A DNA stretch of 64,000 nt, from the NCBI RefSeq assembly GCF_000263715.2, contig NZ_CM001514.1, positions 1,474,936-1,538,935 of the forward strand, in the 5' to 3' direction. The stretch comes from Pseudomonas synxantha BG33R. GTDB taxonomy: Bacteria; Pseudomonadota; Gammaproteobacteria; Pseudomonadales; Pseudomonadaceae. The translations under genes were made by a program, and so were the position numbers. Of the stretch, positions 51,397 to 58,538 are shown piece by piece; positions within the stretch are counted from its first letter, which is position 1, and each line of letters opens with the position of its first letter. The notes below the pieces were generated by a model that ran no database searches, had not been told where the DNA came from, and was given only the letters and a program-made list of their open reading frames with translations.

Positions 51397-52407
51397 ATGG
51401 CAAGACAAAGCATTAATCTCGGCACGGCGCCGACAGGTCAAGGCGGCGATACGTTTCGTACTGCCAGCCAGAAGAATAACGACAACTCGAACGAGCTTTA
51501 TACTGCCCTTGGGGCTCCGGCTAACGGACAGTTGCCAGCAGCGCTACCCGTTGCAAAAGGCGGCACGGGCGGGAATACGCCGAGTTCTGCCCGGCAAAAC
51601 TTAGGGCTGGGAGCGGCCTCAACTAAAAGCTTTGGGTTGCAAGACGGCGAGCTTATCCCTGCGGGTACTTACAGTGGGTTTTATTCGAACAATGCGCCGA
51701 CGACATATCAAGCAGATAGGCCTGGCGAACCCGGCCAAGGTGGTGCTTTTTCCAGACTTGGCGCTCCCGGCTCGTCTTCAGGCTTGTCGTACAGCACGGT
51801 TATCCGTATTCCCTATGCTCAGGACTTCGAGGCGCAGTTGCTCATCCCCGTTGCTCAAGGCACCGGTAACTTACATTTTAGAACCACGGAATCTAACAGT
51901 GGCGGCGCATTCGGCCCCACATACAAGCTTTATCACACAGGCAACACCACCCGCGGTTCCGGCGGTGCGCTTTCTGCGGCATCGCCAATCCTGAGAATTG
52001 CGAGTGTGTCCGCCAGCGAGCGCCGCGACCTGCAAGAGGAATCGTTTCTCCCCGCCGGCGAATGGGGTGTGGCCAACGATGAGGCACGCGGCGTTATTGT
52101 TGAGCGCCTCGGCGTTGGCGAGTATCGGGTGACGGGAAGCCTTGGCCTGGCACTGGAGGGCTGGCGGACCCACGACCCAAGCTCCCCTGACGGTGGGCGG
52201 ATGCTTGGTATCACCGACAGCCATCAGGAAGAGGACGGCACTGTCATCATTCGCCTATTCAAACAGCGCTGGACGCTCACCGACGACGGGGAGATGGTGC
52301 CGGGCTGGGGCGCACCTATGGATGTCCCGCTGAATAGCTGGATCGATGTGCGGCTTGAAATGCCAAAGGTCGATACGCCGCCGCCACTCAGATCGACCGA
52401 AGAATAG
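51397..52407 (+). CDS. Tail fibre protein
   Basis: 336 aa. Fibre motifs LPVAKGGTGGNTPSSARQNLGLGAAST and FGPTYKLYHTGNTT precede a compact C-terminal domain (SPILRIASVSASERRDLQEESFLPAGEWG... WIDVRLEMP) common in Pseudomonas phage fibres. Candidate receptor-binding or chaperone-attachment end. Confidence 0.85.
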   Translation: MARQSINLGTAPTGQGGDTFRTASQKNNDNSNELYTALGAPANGQLPAALPVAKGGTGGNTPSSARQNLGLGAASTKSFGLQDGELIPAGTYSGFYSNNAPTTYQADRPGEPGQGGAFSRLGAPGSSSGLSYSTVIRIPYAQDFEAQLLIPVAQGTGNLHFRTTESNSGGAFGPTYKLYHTGNTTRGSGGALSAASPILRIASVSASERRDLQEESFLPAGEWGVANDEARGVIVERLGVGEYRVTGSLGLALEGWRTHDPSSPDGGRMLGITDSHQEEDGTVIIRLFKQRWTLTDDGEMVPGWGAPMDVPLNSWIDVRLEMPKVDTPPPLRSTEE

Positions 52408-52408
52408 C

Positions 52409-52434
52409 AGCCCGCCAATTGAGCGGGCTTTTTT
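52409..52434 (+). terminator. Terminator after the tail fibre
   Basis: AGCCCGC-CAATTGA-GCGGGCT then TTTTT; directly followed by ACGCCTGGAGAAAAGC-ATG. Confidence 0.85.
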
Positions 52435-52450
52435 ACGCCTGGAGAAAAGC

Positions 52451-52876
52451 ATGTCGACCACCGAAACTCGCGGGGTACGCAACAAAAACCCCGGAAATAT
52501 CGATTACAACCCGGCCAACCAGTGGCAGGGCCAGTTGAAGCCAGACCCTGCGGTAGAAAAGCGCTTCGCCAGGTTCGATACGCCCGAGAATGGTATTCGC
52601 GCCCTGGGCAAGCTGCTGCTGACTTATCAGCGAAAACATGGCCTGAAAACTGTGAAGGCGATCATCAGCCGGTGGGCGCCGTCGGTAGAGAACGACACTG
52701 CGGCGTACGTGCGCTCGGTCGAAGCGAACACCGGCACCCGGCCTGGCGCCGAGGTGGATCTGGCCCGGCCCGCCGTAATGGCTGGCTTCGTCAAAGCCAT
52801 CATCCATCACGAGAACGCAGGCTATGCCTACCCTGATGCGGTGTTGGCCGAAGGCGTACGGCGGGCGCTGGCATGA
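52451..52876 (+). CDS. Putative endolysin / virion lysozyme-like protein
   Basis: 141 aa. RGVRNKNPGNIDYNPANQWQGQLKPD and KRFARFDTPENGIRALGKLLLTYQRKHGLKTVKAIISRWAP are typical of small phage lytic-type proteins often labelled structural protein or endolysin. Immediately before Rz/Rz1, so lysis is likely. No catalytic residues can be assigned with confidence. Confidence 0.7.
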   Translation: MSTTETRGVRNKNPGNIDYNPANQWQGQLKPDPAVEKRFARFDTPENGIRALGKLLLTYQRKHGLKTVKAIISRWAPSVENDTAAYVRSVEANTGTRPGAEVDLARPAVMAGFVKAIIHHENAGYAYPDAVLAEGVRRALA

Positions 52877-53403
52877 CGCCGGTACAGAAGCTGGCCGGCC
52901 TGGGGCTGGCAATCCTGCTGGCGCTGGGCATCGGTTTTGGCGGGGCATGGCAGGTTCAGGACTGGCGTCTGGGCAAGAAGATGGCCGAGCGTATTGCGGA
53001 GCAGGGCGCCCACCACCAGAGGGAACTGGATGCAATCACTGGCGAGGCCTGGCTTCAGCAGTCGGCCGAGCTGGATAAGCGCCTAGCCACCGAGCAACAG
53101 CTCGCGCTCCAGGACCAACAACACACGAAGGAATTATCCGATGCCCAACGCAACCAAGCTCGCCTGCGTGACCAGCTTGCTACTGCTGATGTCCGGCTGT
53201 CAGTCCTCCTTGCCGAGGATTCAGCCAGTGGCTGCAACGTGCCTACCACCCCCGGCACCGCCGGCGTGGTTCATGCAGCCCGTCGAGCCCAACTTGACCC
53301 AGCGCATTCTCAAAGAATTATCCGCATCACCGATGACGGGGATAACGCCATAATCGCTTTGCGTGCTTGCCAGGCGTATGTGAGTGCTATTGCACCGTAT
53401 TAA
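52873..53403 (+). CDS. i-spanin Rz
   Basis: 176 aa. N-terminal signal anchor at about 7-27 and a long periplasmic coiled coil (about 40-110), then a conserved helical end RIIRITDDGDNAIIALRACQAYV. It links inner membrane to the Rz1 lipoprotein to fuse membranes at lysis. ATGA overlap with the endolysin gene. Confidence 0.88.
   Translation: MTPVQKLAGLGLAILLALGIGFGGAWQVQDWRLGKKMAERIAEQGAHHQRELDAITGEAWLQQSAELDKRLATEQQLALQDQQHTKELSDAQRNQARLRDQLATADVRLSVLLAEDSASGCNVPTTPGTAGVVHAARRAQLDPAHSQRIIRITDDGDNAIIALRACQAYVSAIAPY
53141..53353 (+). CDS. o-spanin Rz1 lipoprotein, embedded in Rz
   Basis: 70 aa in the +1 frame of Rz. Lipobox LLMSGC with C20, then a Pro-rich mature part (CLPPPAPPAWFMQP). AAGGA precedes ATG 53141. 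The embedded arrangement matches lambda Rz/Rz1. Confidence 0.9.
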   Translation: MPNATKLACVTSLLLLMSGCQSSLPRIQPVAATCLPPPAPPAWFMQPVEPNLTQRILKELSASPMTGITP

Positions 53404-53719
53404 GTCTTTGTTTTATAGCCAGAAAATTCTGTGATAAACGGTGCAACCCAGTGATGCTGCGGCCTGCACGGGTGTTCAAAGATCAATACACATTTTACCC
53501 ACAGTGTTATCCACAGGCAGTGCGTTGCTAACCCCTCAAAAACGCATTATCTTGTATCTGGGCTCTGGGAAAGGCCTATATATAGTGTCTCAAGTTGTCA
53601 GAAGGGGAGGGGCGATCGGGATGGTGGTACTGGTGCTGGTTTAGGTTGGTCAAGAAATTCATTGCACGCTACAAATGAAAAGGCCCCGCAAAAGCGAGGC
53701 CAGGAATTCAATGCGGCAA
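53404..53719. other. Gene-free gap with two DnaA-box-like sites
   Basis: No credible gene. TTACCCACA (53495-53503) and exact TTATCCACA (53507-53515) lie 12 bases apart in direct orientation. A TATATATA stretch follows near 53577. Its 3' part holds the terminator of the leftward gene pair. Confidence 0.6.
53674..53701 (-). terminator. Terminator of the leftward right-end pair
   Basis: On the minus strand GGCCTCGC-TTTT-GCGGGGCC-TTTTC, with one G:U pair. It ends the 53720-54186 operon. Confidence 0.8.
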
Positions 53720-53854
53720 TTAAGCTGCTTGCTTGGCGCCTACATGGGATGCCAATGCTTTTTCGGTAGCGTCCAGCTTACGCTCGATAGATTCGAGAAT
53801 AGCGGTGGCGCGTTTGGCCAGTGCGGCAAATTCGAAATCGCTTAGCTTTTTCAC
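53720..53854 (-). CDS. 44-residue helical protein, GTG start
   Basis: MKKLSDFEFAALAKRATAIL followed by a helix ending VGAKQAA. GAGG lies 8 bases before GTG 53854, which overlaps the upstream stop as GTGA. Unknown. Confidence 0.6.
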   Translation of the reverse strand: MKKLSDFEFAALAKRATAILESIERKLDATEKALASHVGAKQAA

Positions 53855-54186
53855 AGGAATGACCTCATATCTAGTTGTTTAACAAAGCTTTCGAGAGCGT
53901 CAGCATCGTCTTCGTCGATTGCTTTCGCTATCCCTTCCATGCATCCCACGTATTCCTGCGCTTTTTGCGCTGTGTGGGGATCGTCAATCTGACTCGCTAG
54001 CAGATCAATGATCGAGCACACCTCCCTGAACTGTGCTGCTATTTGTGCGTACGTCGGGTTTTCAAGCTTCAGGACGCTTATAGAATAGTTTTTTGCTTGG
54101 TGCAAAACACGGTTTGCAGCATGTAGCACGTTGTCGTACAGAATTGCAACCGTTTTCTGCTTCTGATTAAGCTCTTCCTGAACCAT
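53851..54186 (-). CDS. Hypothetical helical protein
   Basis: 111 aa. Helical bundle pattern (NRVLHQAKNYSISVLKLENPTYAQIAAQFREVCSII), acidic C-terminus. Pairs with the 44-residue gene. No family. The upstream region is A+T-rich, consistent with recent acquisition. Confidence 0.6.
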   Translation of the reverse strand: MVQEELNQKQKTVAILYDNVLHAANRVLHQAKNYSISVLKLENPTYAQIAAQFREVCSIIDLLASQIDDPHTAQKAQEYVGCMEGIAKAIDEDDADALESFVKQLDMRSFL

Positions 54187-54562
54187 TCCCGACGATCCTG
54201 ATGTTTATAAAAGGTCGCGGGATTCTATAGCTATTGGTGAGACTGTCAACCTTCGCCAAAAGTCACAATCCAAATATGGGCTACGTTAGTGGTCTCGTCA
54301 ATACGATTGACCTAACAGGTTCATGAAGCTTTTCTATGAAGCAAAATCGTAGCGAAAGCATGATGAATCCTACGTTACGGTTGTTTCATTATCTCTACAA
54401 CGTTAGTCAATTTGGGTGTATTAACGTGCGATTTCAATGATCCCCGTTCGTCGGGTTTTCAGTCGATGGATTCGAAACCATCTTCGTTCAACAGATTTCA
54501 CTGTATAAACATACAGTAGTTTTTGCAAGGTCATTTGTCGTTGAATGTTGTAGACCTTATAG
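54187..54562. other. A+T-rich gap, no gene seen
   Basis: Contains repeated CTACGTTA-like words near 54282, 54371 and 54399, a short palindrome around GATGGATTCGAAACCATC (54474) and a LexA box at 54501. No intact reading frame. Confidence 0.6.
54501..54516. promoter_or_regulatory. LexA (SOS) box
   Basis: CTGTATAAACATACAG, matching CTGT-N8-ACAG. It lies upstream of the gene remnant at 54563. Confidence 0.8.
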
Positions 54563-54697
54563 GGCGTACCAGAAGAGCGCTATAAAGCGCGGCTGGCCCT
54601 GGCGAATGACTTGAAGGAGCAGGGCCTGATAGATGAGGGTGAGTGGCGGGTACTGACGGAAGAAGCTGTAGCAGCCTATTCAGATGAGCTCGGGTGA
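54563..54697 (+). pseudogene. 3' remnant of a small SOS-region gene
   Basis: 44 sense codons (GVPEERYKARLALANDLKEQ...AAYSDELG) then TGA, with an in-frame TAG just upstream and no usable start. The peptide looks like a real helical protein end. A LexA box lies 47 bases upstream, so the gene was probably SOS-controlled before losing its 5' part. Confidence 0.6.
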
Positions 54698-55041
54698 AGC
54701 TCATGCAGTGCTTTTAACTCTGCCAGCAGTCGTTGATTCTCACGCATGAAGTGATCGCGCTGCCCGGCCACAAGCCTAATACTGAGCACTCCAGGCTCTG
54801 TGAGCGAGCCCTTAAGGTCGGCGAGCTCTGAGCTTGCCAGGCTTAACTGCTGCTCGGCCTGAGCCTTGCCTTTCATTAGCAGGTCATTCATCTGGACCAG
54901 TCCGGCGATATTCGCCCGTGCTCTGCGCAACATGCGCTCTGTCTCGACCAGTTCATCTACGAGGATTGAGCATTGGTGCTTGTACATCTCCAGCGGAGTG
55001 GGGCAACCGAGCCAATCATCGGTGTCCATGTCAACGTTCAT
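54676..55041 (-). CDS. SOS-controlled coiled-coil protein
   Basis: 121 aa. MNVDMDTDDWLGCPTPLEMYKH then a long coiled coil (ILVDELVETERMLRRARANIAGL through ASSELADLKG) and a second helix at the end. A LexA box sits 17 bases before ATG 55041. Unknown function. Its 3' end overlaps the remnant gene by 22 bases. Confidence 0.65.
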   Translation of the reverse strand: MNVDMDTDDWLGCPTPLEMYKHQCSILVDELVETERMLRRARANIAGLVQMNDLLMKGKAQAEQQLSLASSELADLKGSLTEPGVLSIRLVAGQRDHFMRENQRLLAELKALHELHPSSSE

Positions 55042-55057
55042 AGGTGAATCTCAAGTA

Positions 55058-55073
55058 CTGTATGCGTGTACAG
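55058..55073 (-). promoter_or_regulatory. LexA (SOS) box
   Basis: CTGTATGCGTGTACAG, within the symmetric TACTGT...ACAGTA. It is placed to control the coiled-coil gene. Confidence 0.82.
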
Positions 55074-55234
55074 TAATCGAGGTGAATCAGATTTGGGAGT
55101 GGTGTTCGTCGGCAGGACGCCGGTGGCGGGATTTCGCGTTGGAGTTTCTTCCCCAAAACGCAACCGTTTGGACCAATGTTTATTGGGTTTAGAAGAGTCG
55201 CAAAAGTTGGTGCTTTTTGTGGGTGTTTTTATGG

Positions 55235-55261
55235 TCAAGGCCTTGATATTAAAGGCCTTGA
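55235..55261. repeat. 10-bp-arm hairpin near attR
   Basis: TCAAGGCCTT (55235-55244) and AAGGCCTTGA (55252-55261), 7-base loop. In the phage arm of attR. Confidence 0.65.
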
Positions 55262-55268
55262 GCGTTTC

Positions 55269-55328
55269 TTATGCTGCATCCCAGGCTTTGATGCCGAAAA
55301 GGTGCAGGGTTTTGCTTGAAGCGGTCAA
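55269..55328 (-). pseudogene. Displaced 5' end of the arsC-like gene
   Basis: From TTG 55328 (GGGGGG 7 bases upstream) it reads LTASSKTLHLFGIKAWDAA then TAA. The first 15 residues are the host start; after the att core the reading becomes phage DNA and stops. The rest of the gene is at 4320-4650, where the phage supplies a substitute start. Confidence 0.8.
55282..55296. other. attR core (phage attachment site, right)
   Basis: CAGGCTTTGATGCCG, identical to 4636-4650. Confidence 0.9.
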
Positions 55329-55540
55329 GGAATTGCCCCCCTTTGGACCAATGAAAAATGAAAGATCACGGATTATGCCACGACCAGCCGGTTTCGGCGC
55401 CGCCCGTCAGCATCCTGCGACTTTTGTGCAAAAGCCGGTGCGCGGCATAGGCGAGTAACATAGCGGGGTAATATGGCACTTCAACGGCCAGTTGTTGCCT
55501 GATGTGTCGTTGCAAGTCGATTGTCCGGGAAATCCGCGTT

Positions 55541-57184
55541 ATGCAAACCGCCTACACTGTTCTTATCCTGCTGATGCTGGTCAGCTTTTCGCGTCTGGTC
55601 GGACGCATCATCCCGCTACCGTTGCCCTTGGTACAGATTGCCGCCGGCGCCTTGCTGGCCTGGCCCACATTGGGGCTGCATGTGGCGTTGGACCCGGAGC
55701 TGTTCCTGTTTCTGTTCCTGCCGCCGCTGTTGTTTTCCGATGGCTGGCGCATGCCCAAGCGCGAACTGTGGCGCCTACGTGGCCCGATTCTGACATTGGC
55801 GGTGGGCCTGGTGCTGTTTACCGTGGTCGGCGCCGGCTACTTCATTCATTGGTTGCTGCCCTCGATCCCCTTGCCGGTGGCCTTTGCCCTTGCGGCGGTT
55901 TTATCCCCGACGGATGCCGTGGCGGTGTCGGCCATTTCTCAGAATCGCTTGCCTAAACCGCTGATGCACATGCTTCAAGGCGAGGCGCTGATGAATGACG
56001 CGTCAGGCCTGGTGACCTTCAAGTTTGCCCTGACGGCGGCGTTGACCGGGGTGTTTTCCCTGGCGGATGCCAGCCTGACCTTTGTATTGGTCGCCGTGGG
56101 CGGCTTGGCGGTCGGGGTAGCGTTGAGCTGGCTGGTCGGCCGTCTGCGCGCGTGGATGATTGCACGGGGCTGGGATGACCCCGCGACCCATGTGGTGTTC
56201 ATGCTGTTGTTGCCCTTTGCTGCCTACGTGTTGGCTGAGCGCCTGGGCGCTTCGGGCATTTTGTCGGCGGTGGCGGCGGGCATGATGCAGAGCTGGCTCG
56301 ACCTGCTGCCGCGCCAGACCAGTACGCGTTTGCTCAACCGCAGCGTCTGGTCGCTGCTGGAGTTTGCCTTCAATGGCTTGATCTTCCTGCTGCTGGGCTT
56401 GCAACTGCCGGACATCATCAAGGCTGTGGTCAGCCACGAAACCACCCTGTGGCCGACCCTGTTGTACCGCTGCCTGGACGTGGTGGCGATCTTTCTGGTG
56501 CTGGTGGTGCTGCGGTTTATCTGGGTGCAGAGCATCTGGCGGCTGTCGGGGTTGCTGCGCAGGCTGCGTGGCAAAAGCGCGCTGACCCTGGTGCCGACGG
56601 CGCGCTCCTGCTGGTTGCTGACCGTCGGCGGTGTCCGCGGTGCGGTGACGTTGGCAGGTGTCATGTCGGTGCCCCTGCTGCTGGCGCCAGGGCAGGACTT
56701 TCCGGAGCGTGACTTGCTGATTTTCATCGCGGCCGGTGTGATCCTGTTATCGCTGGTCGCTGCGTGCATCGCGCTGCCGCTGCTGTTACGCGGCGTCGAA
56801 AAAAGCCCGGATGAAAAACGCCACAACGAAGTGCGCGAGGCCTGGAAAAAGACCGCCGTGGCTGCAATCCATGCCCTTGAGGCCGAAGAGCCTGCCGACG
56901 CCGAAACGCCGGACGCCGCCCAGGCGGCATTGGCTACCGAACTCAAGGCCCGGCTGATGTCGGAATATCGCCATCAGTTGGAAGTCTTCAACGATTCGGC
57001 TGAAGCCCAGGCGCTGGCGCACCAGATGGACCTGCTTGAACGCAAGCTGCGGCTCAAGGCTCTGCGTGCGCAACGGCTGGAGTTGTACAGCTTGAGCCGT
57101 CACCACCAGATTGGTGATGACGTATTGAGGGAGGTGTTGGCGGAATTGGATATGAGCGAGGCAAATTTGGGTCACATGAAGTGA
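55541..57184 (+). CDS. Na+/H+ antiporter, CPA1/NhaP type
   Basis: 547 aa. About 12 membrane spans; the transport core has SPTDAVAVSAI and GEALMNDASGLVTFK, with the paired acidic residues typical of CPA1 exchangers. A cytoplasmic tail of about 130 residues ends the protein. ATG 55541 is chosen over the reading at 55502 because MQTAYTVLILLMLV begins the first span. Its stop lies 11 bases from the convergent dapC stop. Confidence 0.9.
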   Translation: MQTAYTVLILLMLVSFSRLVGRIIPLPLPLVQIAAGALLAWPTLGLHVALDPELFLFLFLPPLLFSDGWRMPKRELWRLRGPILTLAVGLVLFTVVGAGYFIHWLLPSIPLPVAFALAAVLSPTDAVAVSAISQNRLPKPLMHMLQGEALMNDASGLVTFKFALTAALTGVFSLADASLTFVLVAVGGLAVGVALSWLVGRLRAWMIARGWDDPATHVVFMLLLPFAAYVLAERLGASGILSAVAAGMMQSWLDLLPRQTSTRLLNRSVWSLLEFAFNGLIFLLLGLQLPDIIKAVVSHETTLWPTLLYRCLDVVAIFLVLVVLRFIWVQSIWRLSGLLRRLRGKSALTLVPTARSCWLLTVGGVRGAVTLAGVMSVPLLLAPGQDFPERDLLIFIAAGVILLSLVAACIALPLLLRGVEKSPDEKRHNEVREAWKKTAVAAIHALEAEEPADAETPDAAQAALATELKARLMSEYRHQLEVFNDSAEAQALAHQMDLLERKLRLKALRAQRLELYSLSRHHQIGDDVLREVLAELDMSEANLGHMK

Positions 57185-57195
57185 CCCGCGAGCCT

Positions 57196-58395
57196 TTAGC
57201 CGCGACGCTGAATAAAAGCGCGAATCCGCTCAGCCGCTTCCACACATTCGGCCAACGGCGCAACCAGTGCCAGGCGCACACGGCCGGCACCCGGGTTGAA
57301 GCCATCCACTTCCCGTGACAGGTACGAGCCCGGCACCACGGTCACGTGTTCTTCCACGAACAAATCGCGGCAGAAGGCGGCGTCGTCGCCATTCACATTC
57401 GGCCACAGGTAGAACCCACCGTCCGGGCTTTGTACATCCAGCACCGGTTTGAGGATCGCCAGCACCGCATCGAACTTCTCGCGGTACAGGTCACGGTTGG
57501 CCAGTACATGGGCCTCGTCCTGCCAGGCAGCGATACTGGCTAGCTGGGTCTGCACCGGCATCGCGCAACCATGGTAGGTGCGGTACAGCAAAAAGGCCTT
57601 GAGGATGTCGGCGTCGCCGGCCACGAAACCTGAGCGCAGGCCTGGCAGGTTGGAGCGCTTGGACAGGCTATGGAACACCACGCAGCGTTTGAAATCCCGG
57701 CGCCCCAGTTCGACGCAGGCGCTGAGCAGGCCGGGCGGTGGGGTTTGTTCGTCGAAGTAGAGTTCGCTGTAGCATTCGTCGGCGGCGATCACGAAGTCGT
57801 ATTCGTCGGCCAGGGCGATGAGTTTTTTCAGTGTGTCGACGGGAATCAGCGCGCCGGTCGGGTTGCCTGGGGAGCACAGGAACAGGATTTGGCAACGTTT
57901 CCAGATGTCGGGGGAGACGGCGTCGAAGTCCGGGTTGAAGCCATTGCTATCCAGGCACGGCAGGTAATGCGGCTTGGCCCCGGCCAGGAACGCGGCGCCT
58001 TCGTAGATTTGGTAAAACGGGTTGGGACTGACCACCAGCGCATCGTCGCCACGGTTGACCACGGTCTGGGTGAAGGCGAACAGGGCTTCACGGGTGCCGT
58101 TGACCGGCAGGATGTTACGCGCCGGGTCCAACCAGCCCTTGGGCACATTGAAGCGGCGTTCGCACCAGGCGCCGATGGCTTCACGCAGGGCAGGGGTGCC
58201 AAGCGTGGTGGGATACACCGCCATCTGGTCGAGGTTGTTGCTCAGCGCCTCGGCGACAAAGGTCGGGGACTTGTGCTTGGGTTCGCCGATGGACAGTGCA
58301 ATCGGGCGTTTGTCCGGGTTCGGCGTCACGCTGCCGAGCAGGGCGCGCAGTTTCTCGAAGGGGTAGGGCTGCAACTGGTTAAGGGCGTTGTTCAT
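57196..58395 (-). CDS. dapC: Succinyldiaminopimelate transaminase
   Basis: 399 aa, PLP aminotransferase of fold type I in DAP/lysine synthesis. Seen: MNNALNQLQPYPFEKLRAL start typical of Pseudomonas DapC, the cofactor lysine in HSLSKRSNLPGLRSGF, and CSPGNPTGA. It lies upstream of dapD in the same pathway on the other side of the prophage. Confidence 0.93.
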   Translation of the reverse strand: MNNALNQLQPYPFEKLRALLGSVTPNPDKRPIALSIGEPKHKSPTFVAEALSNNLDQMAVYPTTLGTPALREAIGAWCERRFNVPKGWLDPARNILPVNGTREALFAFTQTVVNRGDDALVVSPNPFYQIYEGAAFLAGAKPHYLPCLDSNGFNPDFDAVSPDIWKRCQILFLCSPGNPTGALIPVDTLKKLIALADEYDFVIAADECYSELYFDEQTPPPGLLSACVELGRRDFKRCVVFHSLSKRSNLPGLRSGFVAGDADILKAFLLYRTYHGCAMPVQTQLASIAAWQDEAHVLANRDLYREKFDAVLAILKPVLDVQSPDGGFYLWPNVNGDDAAFCRDLFVEEHVTVVPGSYLSREVDGFNPGAGRVRLALVAPLAECVEAAERIRAFIQRRG

Positions 58396-58425
58396 ATAAG
58401 CCTCTATCACGGTGAGCGCGGCCCC

Positions 58426-58512
58426 TGTGGGAGCTGGCTTGCCTGCGATGGCATCACTGCGGTCGACCTGACGGACCGAGGTGTCTGCATCGCAGACAAG
58501 CCAGCTCCCACA
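58426..58512. repeat. Inverted REP pair
   Basis: TGTGGGAGCTGGCTTG (58426-58441) and its exact complement (58497-58512) enclose a 55-base spacer with GCCTGCGATGGCATC. Pseudomonas REP-type doublet between glnD and dapC. Confidence 0.8.
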
Positions 58513-58538
58513 TGACTCGTGTTCACAAAGTTAAGAAT

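Larger units (their letters stand above)
4651..55296. mobile_element. Lambda-like siphophage prophage, about 50.6 kb
   Basis: Bounded by the 15-bp att repeat. It carries integrase and excisionase, recombination, immunity, replication, packaging, head, long-tail and lysis modules in lambda-like order, with no obvious break in an essential gene. It is probably intact. The host genes on both sides belong to one conserved Pseudomonas neighbourhood once the prophage is removed. Confidence 0.95.

Noticed and set aside
53441..53644. 67-codon plus frame between Rz and the right-end operon
   Set aside because: No ribosome site, unusual composition, and it crosses the DnaA-box-like region.
54470..54495. 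tRNA-like T-arm word GGATTCGAAACC
   Set aside because: No acceptor or anticodon stem can be drawn around it; it is part of a short palindrome.
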